A DNA stretch of 64,000 bases, taken from positions 127,247-191,246 of the forward strand of contig JBAZBI010000009.1 of assembly GCA_041671545.1 (NCBI GenBank), given 5' to 3'. The stretch is from UBA1563 sp041671545 (GTDB taxonomy: Bacteria; Bacteroidota; Ignavibacteria; Ignavibacteriales; Ignavibacteriaceae). A program made the position numbers and the translations under genes. Below, piece after piece: positions 58,493 to 64,000 of the stretch (position 1 is its first letter; each line of letters opens with the position of its first letter). The notes beneath the pieces were generated by a model that was not told the origin of the DNA, did not search any database, and saw nothing but the letters and a program-made list of their open reading frames with translations.

Positions 58493-59691
58493 CTGTTCAA
58501 AAACTTCTTATAAAACTCCCCGATATTATTATACGCCTTCGTTAAAATTTCTTCATTCGGTAAAAAGACAACTCTAAAGTGCTGCGTGCCGGGTAGCTGT
58601 CCGAATCCGCTTCCGTGAACAACGACCACTCCGGTTTCTTTTAACAATCCCTTTACAAAATCAACATCGGGTTTATTCGTGTGCAATTTAGGAAAAGCAT
58701 AAAAAGCTCCTTCCGGTTTTACACAGGAAATTCCGGGAATCGTATTCAGCATTTTAAAAGTTAAATCTCGGCGTTTAGCAAGTTTTGCCATCGCTACAGT
58801 TAAATGAGATTGATCTTGTTCCAGCGCGGCTACTAATCCGTATTGCTCAGGATGATTTGCAGAAAGTCTTGCGCGGAGAATTTTATTTATCGCTTCGATA
58901 TATTCGCGTAGGTTTTCATCCTTCCCGCTGATAATTCCCCAGCCAATACGAAAACCGGGAACCATATAATTTTTAGAAAGTCCCCCAAACGTAATGCACG
59001 AAACTTCTTTATTAAGCGAACCGATCGAAACATGTTTCTTCCCATCAAACAATAGTTTATCATAAATCTCATCAGCAAAAATTACAAGATTATGTTCAAG
59101 CGCAAGCTTTACAATTTCTTCCAATATTTCTGTTGAATAAAGTGAACCGGTAGGGTTATTTGGATTGATAAGCACGATCGCTTTTGTTTTATCGTTAATC
59201 TTTTTCTTAATGTCGTTAATATCCGGCTGCCAATTATTTTCTTCATCAAGATAATAGGGATTTTCATACGCCTGCAGTTTGCTTTGAATTGCCGTGTACA
59301 ATGGATAACCGGGAGTTGGCGTTAAAACATTTTCACCTTCATTTACCAACGCAGTTAAACAAATATCAATAGCTTCGCTTGCCCCGGTGGTAACAAAGAT
59401 ATCAAGAATATTTTCAATTCCTTTTTTATTTCCCTCTTTTCTGATCGCTTCAACAGCTTCTTTAATTCCCGAAGAGGGAGAATAACCATTTTTATTTCTT
59501 AGCATTGCCTGGTAGGTTGCTTCAACAAGATGTTTCGGCGGTTCAAAATCAAATAGATTCGGATCGCCGATATTTAAGTAGAGCATTTCCTTTCCAGTTT
59601 TTGCTACTTCATTTGCAAGAACCACGATATCTCTTACGGCATACGTTATATTTTCTGTACGTTTAGCGGGAATAACAATTTTACTTTTCAT
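58489..59691 (-). CDS. PLP-dependent aminotransferase, class I/II (alanine aminotransferase-like)
   Basis: This 400-residue fold-type I enzyme has the expected sites: GYSPSSGIKEAVEAIR, TTGASEAIDICLTALV, LINPNNPTGSLY, FADEIYDKLLF, and the Schiff-base Lys in FGGLSKNYMVPGFRIGWG. The late Arg for carboxylate binding is in QHFRVVFLPNEE. The sequence is closest in style to AlaA-type alanine aminotransferases; other substrates are possible. It ends the hisS-lgt-rlmB operon, 31 bases after rlmB. Confidence 0.92.
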   Translation of the reverse strand: MKSKIVIPAKRTENITYAVRDIVVLANEVAKTGKEMLYLNIGDPNLFDFEPPKHLVEATYQAMLRNKNGYSPSSGIKEAVEAIRKEGNKKGIENILDIFVTTGASEAIDICLTALVNEGENVLTPTPGYPLYTAIQSKLQAYENPYYLDEENNWQPDINDIKKKINDKTKAIVLINPNNPTGSLYSTEILEEIVKLALEHNLVIFADEIYDKLLFDGKKHVSIGSLNKEVSCITFGGLSKNYMVPGFRIGWGIISGKDENLREYIEAINKILRARLSANHPEQYGLVAALEQDQSHLTVAMAKLAKRRDLTFKMLNTIPGISCVKPEGAFYAFPKLHTNKPDVDFVKGLLKETGVVVVHGSGFGQLPGTQHFRVVFLPNEEILTKAYNNIGEFYKKFLNS

Positions 59692-59722
59692 TTGAACTCC
59701 AAAATTGAATTTTATCTATAAA

Positions 59723-60457
59723 CTATTTTTGTTTTTTAATCATTTCGAACAATAAAACTCCTGTTGCAACCGAAACATTCAGCGATTGCACTTTTCCCTT
59801 CATCGGAATTTTTACAAGAAAGTCGCATTGATCTGCAACAAGTTTTCGCATCCCTTTTTCTTCATTCCCGACAATTAAAGCTGAAGGGAAATTATAATCG
59901 ATCTCATCATAAAATTTGGAGTCGTTCAACGTTGAGCCGATAATCCAAAATCCGCTTTCTTTCAACTCTTGAATTGCTTGCACAACATTTCCAACGAGAC
60001 AAATCTTTAAATGATTAACCGCACCGGCGGAAGTTTTCATCACGGTTTCGTTTAATGGCGCGGAATTGAATTTGGTTAAAACAATTCCATCAACACCGGC
60101 GCATTCCGCGGTTCGTAAAATTGCACCAAGATTGTGTGTGTCTTGAATCGAATCAATGATGAGTATAAGAGAAAATTTATTTTTCGGATTTGCTTTCGCG
60201 CCGTTAATTATGTCTTTCAAACTGAAGTAAATAACTTCATAACCGACGGCGACAACGCCTTGTGCGTTTACATTTTTTACAAGCGATTGATATTTTTCTA
60301 ATTTAACTTGTGAGCATTTAATTTCTCGCTTGGTGCATGCGATGCGGATTGCATCAATGATCGGGCCCTGCTGACCAAAGAGAATAAAAACGCTTTCAAT
60401 TTTTTCACCAGCGTTAATCGCATCAAGAACCGGTTTGCGTCCTACGATCAGTTTCAT
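59723..60457 (-). CDS. rlmB: 23S rRNA (guanosine2251-2'-O)-methyltransferase RlmB
   Basis: This TrmH-type SPOUT methyltransferase has an N-terminal L30e-like RNA-binding domain (VGRKPVLDAINAGEKIESVFI). Its C-terminal knot domain has the motifs DSIQDTHNLGAILRTAECAGVDGIVL, LIVGNEEKGMRKLV and IPMKGKVQSLNVSVATGVLLFE. At 244 residues it has the RlmB/TrmH-group-3 length. It overlaps lgt by 4 bases (ATGA). G2251 is the usual target of this group; tRNA targets are possible. Confidence 0.92.
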   Translation of the reverse strand: MKLIVGRKPVLDAINAGEKIESVFILFGQQGPIIDAIRIACTKREIKCSQVKLEKYQSLVKNVNAQGVVAVGYEVIYFSLKDIINGAKANPKNKFSLILIIDSIQDTHNLGAILRTAECAGVDGIVLTKFNSAPLNETVMKTSAGAVNHLKICLVGNVVQAIQELKESGFWIIGSTLNDSKFYDEIDYNFPSALIVGNEEKGMRKLVADQCDFLVKIPMKGKVQSLNVSVATGVLLFEMIKKQK

Positions 60458-61317
60458 TTTATTTTATGTTTTGGTGCGGTTTGTTTTATTGGTGCCGGGA
60501 CAAACTTAAATTTATCCGGGAATTTATTGATGAAGATAATTCCTGCTATACCAACAAGAATTAAACCGATCGAAATTAACTGCGCTTCCGACAAGCCGAA
60601 AAGAAGTAGTGGATTAAGTCTGATAAACTCAACGAAAAATCTTGAAATACCGGAAGCGATGAGATACATCATGAATAAAATTCCCATATGAAATTCTTTT
60701 TTCCTCAATTGCCAAAGAATATAAAAGATTATTAATCCGACTAAGAATTCATAAATCGGTGTTGGATGAAGCGGAGTATTGTTGGGAACAATTCCGCCCG
60801 GAAAATTTTTTGCTATTTCACTTCCTTGAAACATGAGTGAAGGTTTTACAATTCCGTTTTCGTAATTAACTCCCCACGGTAACGAAGTCGGCAAACCGTA
60901 GTCGCCGTCACCCGCTAAATGACAACCTATTCTGCCTATCCCGTACGCAAGAGCTAGGGAAGGAGAAGCTGCATCAGCGATATAGAGAAAAGGAATTTTT
61001 TTTCGTTTAAGAAAGATCATAATTGCAACGATGGCAAGAATTAATCCTCCGTAAAATGTTAAACCACCGGCAGAAAAAATCATTCCGAATGGATCAGCAA
61101 GAAAGTCGCCCCAGTTCTCAAACAAATGAAAAAGTTTACTTCCCGCAATACCAAAGATGATTGCGAGCAGCGTTACTTCTGAAGCAATGTTTGCTTCCAA
61201 TCCTTTTCGCTCAACTTCTTTTGTTAAAAGATAACTTGAAACGATGAAAGAAACAGCAAGCATAAAACCGTAGCTGTAAACTGTTAGTGGTCCAAGTTTT
61301 AGTAATTCTGGATACAT
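60454..61317 (-). CDS. lgt: Prolipoprotein diacylglyceryl transferase
   Basis: Lgt attaches diacylglycerol to the lipobox cysteine of prolipoproteins in the inner membrane. The 287-residue product has seven or so helices and the family blocks: GPLTVYSYGFMLAVSFIVS, SAGGLTFYGGLI, LAYGIGRIGCHLAGDGDYG (the Lgt signature) and HPTPIYEFLVGLIIF. It acts on the many lipoproteins in this window, such as the four serine hydrolases and the TPR lipoprotein. It is 9 bases after the unknown 61.3-kb gene. Confidence 0.95.
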   Translation of the reverse strand: MYPELLKLGPLTVYSYGFMLAVSFIVSSYLLTKEVERKGLEANIASEVTLLAIIFGIAGSKLFHLFENWGDFLADPFGMIFSAGGLTFYGGLILAIVAIMIFLKRKKIPFLYIADAASPSLALAYGIGRIGCHLAGDGDYGLPTSLPWGVNYENGIVKPSLMFQGSEIAKNFPGGIVPNNTPLHPTPIYEFLVGLIIFYILWQLRKKEFHMGILFMMYLIASGISRFFVEFIRLNPLLLFGLSEAQLISIGLILVGIAGIIFINKFPDKFKFVPAPIKQTAPKHKIK

Positions 61318-61326
61318 AAAATTCTT

Positions 61327-61836
61327 TTATTTAAATGAAAATGATTCGGGGACTACCTCGAACCTCGTGAAAACTCGATTGTTTTTTTTCTTCGGCAGAC
61401 TTATCTCGCTTAACTTGATCTCTTTTTTATAAATGTTGAAATCAAATGCTGCGCTATTAATACTCCCATCTTGCTTTATAATGTTGACGGTGTATTTTCC
61501 AAAAAGATTTTCGAAAAGAAGTTCGGTAGTAGCAGGATTTGGAGAAACGTAATAAGACTGACGCGTGTTCAAACCGAGGATGCTAATATCAATCGCATTT
61601 TTCCCTTTTTGCACATCAACAGAAATTTCATACGACAAGCTTGTAAAAAGTTTAATTGTTGATAAAGAAATTACTGAAAATTGCTTTTTCAAAATCGGAT
61701 CGTACTTGTAAAAAACATTTACCACATATTCTACCGAGCCCTCCTTTTTTTGAGGAGTAGCATTTTTAACTTTTGTAATTGTTTTTTTTCTCGGCTTTGA
61801 AACCTTCGGCATTTCTTCAAGTTTTCGCAGAGACAT
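61327..61836 (-). CDS. Unknown protein between hisS and lgt
   Basis: I do not recognise this 169-residue protein. The N-terminal 35 residues are basic and Lys-rich (KVSKPRKKTITKVKNATPQKK). The rest looks like beta-sheet (YVVNVFYKYDPI; ISVDVQKGKNAIDISILGL; NLFGKYTVNIIKQDGSI). No signal peptide or membrane helix is visible. Its ATG follows directly on the hisS stop codon, so it is translated from the same mRNA. Its place in a conserved-looking operon argues that it is real. Confidence 0.8.
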   Translation of the reverse strand: MSLRKLEEMPKVSKPRKKTITKVKNATPQKKEGSVEYVVNVFYKYDPILKKQFSVISLSTIKLFTSLSYEISVDVQKGKNAIDISILGLNTRQSYYVSPNPATTELLFENLFGKYTVNIIKQDGSINSAAFDFNIYKKEIKLSEISLPKKKNNRVFTRFEVVPESFSFK

Positions 61837-63099
61837 TTATACACCTAATGATAATGAAATTTCTTTACCCGCATTTTCAAGCGGTATTACTTGCTGCGAT
61901 CCGGTGCTCATTTCTTTTAGAACGATTTTACTATCCGCGAACTCTTCTCCGCCGAACAAAGCTACGAATTTAGCATTAAGTTTATTGGCTTCGCGCATTT
62001 GCGCTTTAACACTGCGTGAAAGATAATCAATTTCTACTTTGTAATTGTTTTTTCTTAATTCAGTAGCGAATAAATAATATTCATTGGTTAGTTCCTTGTT
62101 CAAAAGAACAACGTAAACATCGAGCGGAGAACTTTCAGGCAATTCGGTTTTTTCATTTTGTAATGCAAGGAGAATTCTTTCAATCCCAGCTGCGAAACCA
62201 ACTCCGTAATTTGGCGCTCCACCGAGCAATTCAATCAGTCCGTCATATCTTCCCCCACCGCAAAGAGCGCTCTGGGAGCCTACTTTACCGCTCACAATCT
62301 CAAAAGTAGTTTTTGAATAATAGTCTAATCCTCGAACTAATGTTGAATCCAAAACAAAAGGAATTTTTTCTGCTTGCAAAATATTTTGAACGATTTGAAA
62401 TTCCTGTTTGCTTTCATCATCTAAATTATCGATGAGTTTCGGCGCGTCTTTCATAATCTGAATATCGTTCTCAGATTTGCTGTCGAAAATTCTTAAAACA
62501 TTTTTTTCGAATCTTTTTCTACTCTCTTCAGAAAGTTCGCTTAAGTAAGGTTCTAAATATCCTTTAAGTATTTCAATATATGTTTTTCTTGACGAAGTGA
62601 TTCCAAGAGAATTTATTTTTACGGTGATGTCTACTAATCCAAGTGATTTTAATATCGTATAGGCAAGAATAATAATTTCAGCATCTAATAACGGTGAGGA
62701 ACTGCCTAAAACTTCAGCCCCAAATTGATGAAATTGACGAAGTCTTCCTGCTTGAGGGCGTTCCTGCCGGAACATCGCAGCGATATAAAATAATTTATTT
62801 AGAGATGATTGGTTAGCTAAGGAATGTTCGATGAAAGCGCGAACAACCGAAGCTGTCATTTCCGGACGCAGCGTAACACTTGTTTCTCCCCGGTCATTAA
62901 AAGTGTACATTTCTTTACTTACAATATCAGTCTCTTCACCGATACTGCGGGAGAACAGTCCGGTCTCCTCAAAAATGGGGGTACGAATTTCTTTGTAATT
63001 GAATGATGGGAATATTTTCTTAACGATGTTTTCGAGGTAGTACCATTTCTCAATATCTTTCGGCAAAGTATCTTTAGTACCGTATATTGCTTTTATCAT
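61837..63099 (-). CDS. hisS: Histidyl-tRNA synthetase
   Basis: This class II synthetase charges tRNA-His. It has 420 residues, the normal length. It shows motif 1 (FSFNYKEIRTPIFEETGLF-like with a small variation), motif 2 (FYIAAMFRQERPQAGRLRQFHQFGAEVLG), the histidine-A loop (LVRGLDYYSKTTFEI) and motif 3 (YGVGFAAGIERILLAL), then the anticodon-binding domain (DVYVVLLNKE). It lies 17 bases after the PTS-like gene. Confidence 0.97.
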   Translation of the reverse strand: MIKAIYGTKDTLPKDIEKWYYLENIVKKIFPSFNYKEIRTPIFEETGLFSRSIGEETDIVSKEMYTFNDRGETSVTLRPEMTASVVRAFIEHSLANQSSLNKLFYIAAMFRQERPQAGRLRQFHQFGAEVLGSSSPLLDAEIIILAYTILKSLGLVDITVKINSLGITSSRKTYIEILKGYLEPYLSELSEESRKRFEKNVLRIFDSKSENDIQIMKDAPKLIDNLDDESKQEFQIVQNILQAEKIPFVLDSTLVRGLDYYSKTTFEIVSGKVGSQSALCGGGRYDGLIELLGGAPNYGVGFAAGIERILLALQNEKTELPESSPLDVYVVLLNKELTNEYYLFATELRKNNYKVEIDYLSRSVKAQMREANKLNAKFVALFGGEEFADSKIVLKEMSTGSQQVIPLENAGKEISLSLGV

Positions 63100-63116
63100 C
63101 AGAACTTTCCTACAGA

Positions 63117-63587
63117 TTAGAGATCAAAATAAGTTTCCTCTTCTTCTTTGAAAATATGCATGATTTCAGCCTTTGTTTTCGCGGCTGAAAGCTTTTCACG
63201 CATAGTTTCTTTTGTCATCATCCGGGATATTCTGCTTAGCAATTTTATGTGAAGGCTGACGAGATTATCTTTTCCGATCAGGAGAAAAATCAAGTTTACA
63301 GGCTGTGCATCTAAAGCTTGATATTCAACGGGATTTGAAGTTCTACCAAAAGCACAAAGAATTTCTGTGACCAAATCAGTTTTTCCGTGAGGAATAGCGA
63401 AACCTTTTCCAACACCGGTTGACATTACCTTCTCTCTCTCTAAAACCGACTGCCTAACTTTTTCAATATCCTTAACTCTCGGATCATCAATGAATAAATC
63501 AATCAATTCATTGATCACACCTTCCTTGGTTTCACTTTTTAATTCGGGAATAATAGAGGATTCACTTAATAAATCTGTAAGTTTCAT
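63117..63587 (-). CDS. PTS EIIA (fructose/nitrogen-type) domain protein
   Basis: The ATG at 63587 gives 156 residues (MKLTDLLSESSIIPEL) with a single EIIA type-2 domain. The phosphorylatable His is in GKGFAIPHGKTDLV. The later block PVNLIFLLIG and the C-terminal LLSRISRMMTKETMREKL helix are typical. With no sugar permease nearby, a regulatory PtsN-like role is likely. A longer frame to 63626 lacks family similarity. It begins the hisS operon. Confidence 0.9.
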   Translation of the reverse strand: MKLTDLLSESSIIPELKSETKEGVINELIDLFIDDPRVKDIEKVRQSVLEREKVMSTGVGKGFAIPHGKTDLVTEILCAFGRTSNPVEYQALDAQPVNLIFLLIGKDNLVSLHIKLLSRISRMMTKETMREKLSAAKTKAEIMHIFKEEEETYFDL

Positions 63588-63847
63588 TTTACACGGCTCA
63601 ATAAATATTTGAAATTGCAAACACAATTTAGCAAAGTGGCAATGAATAAGAAAAGAAAAGAAAAACTAAAAAAGATTAAGTTAGGATATGAATAGAATTC
63701 GTGTGAAAGATTGATTGGTTGGAAGCCTTTTACATGTGAGAAGAGAAAACAAATAATCTATCATCTAAACGATGCGGATTATAAATACTTACGGACTTTC
63801 ATTCTTTGATGGCACAATTTTTTAACACATTTAGCCTTCATTTAAAA

Positions 63848-63880
63848 ATAAAAAAGCCCTAACGAAAATCGAAAGGGCTT
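63848..63880 (-). terminator. rRNA operon terminator
   Basis: On the minus strand AAGCCCT and AGGGCTT form a 7-bp stem (with an inner CGA/TCG pair), followed by six T residues and a further T-rich stretch, about 11 bases after the 5S gene. Confidence 0.85.
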
Positions 63881-63890
63881 AAAATAAAAT

Positions 63891-64000
<110 letters not shown>

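Noticed and set aside
63642..63695. Small lysine-rich 17-codon frame
   Set aside because: No ribosome binding site or similarity is visible; such A-rich frames arise by chance.

Overview
The window looks like a chromosome segment of an Ignavibacteria-type bacterium (Bacteroidota/Chlorobiota group). It is AT-rich. Two exported proteins end in a type IX secretion (T9SS) sorting domain of the NYPNPFNPST type. Several genes are preceded by Bacteroidota-style promoters (TTG, about 19-21 bases, TAnnTTTG). Shine-Dalgarno sites are weak, and TTG/GTG starts inside 4-base overlaps are common. The genus cannot be read from the sequence.

Layout. 1-5.8 kb, minus strand: a LemA fragment, then an operon reading from right to left as acyl-CoA dehydrogenase, a secreted YidD-like protein, two TPR/membrane paralogues, an ACT-domain regulator and a UPF0210 (PFL) protein. 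An orphan HicB-like antitoxin lies next to it. 5.9-10.9 kb: rlmN and a TrmH-type methyltransferase (plus), then a Ycf48-like T9SS cargo protein and a K+ channel with RCK domains (minus). 10.9-13.3 kb: an accessory insert with a SIR2-family protein and an OGG-fold glycosylase-like protein, with palindrome-rich non-coding stretches at its edges and between the genes. This is the best candidate for an undescribed (defence-like) system. 13.3-20.5 kb: minus operon secA, glnB, TPR lipoprotein (possible T9SS component), mtgA, AlbA_2-domain regulator. 20.6-27.7 kb: a DUF1003 protein (minus), then glnE, a DUF2723 membrane glycosyltransferase-like protein and a repeat-rich T9SS cargo protein (plus).

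27.7-36.0 kb: menC and a dolichol/diacylglycerol-kinase-like protein, then a compact operon greA-ribD-ribE-tilS-hpt-ftsH read from right to left. 36-41.3 kb: mnmA, penicillin acylase, an EamA transporter and an L,D-transpeptidase. 41.7-46.5 kb: four tandem paralogous serine-hydrolase (beta-lactamase-fold) lipoproteins. 46.5-49.4 kb: an array of hairpins, a duplicated 3' end of comM, a PIN/DUF2281 toxin-antitoxin pair, and intact comM. 49.4-54.1 kb: nuoI, nuoH, nuoG and an M16 peptidase. 54.4-57.7 kb: a lipoprotein, two unknown genes and a degenerate 21-bp minisatellite. 57.8-58.5 kb: an MNT/HEPN toxin-antitoxin pair. 58.5-63.6 kb: minus operon PTS EIIA-like, hisS, unknown, lgt, rlmB, aminotransferase. 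The window ends in a 5S rRNA gene (minus strand) with its terminator.

Most of the window is housekeeping: translation, RNA modification, envelope building, secretion, nitrogen control, riboflavin and menaquinone synthesis, respiration. The accessory material sits in three places: 10.9-13.3 kb, 46.5-47.9 kb and 55.3-58.5 kb. Each is rich in palindromes or repeats and carries toxin-antitoxin or putative defence genes. Two housekeeping operons (greA and secA) have intrinsic-terminator-like hairpins in their leaders, which suggests attenuation.
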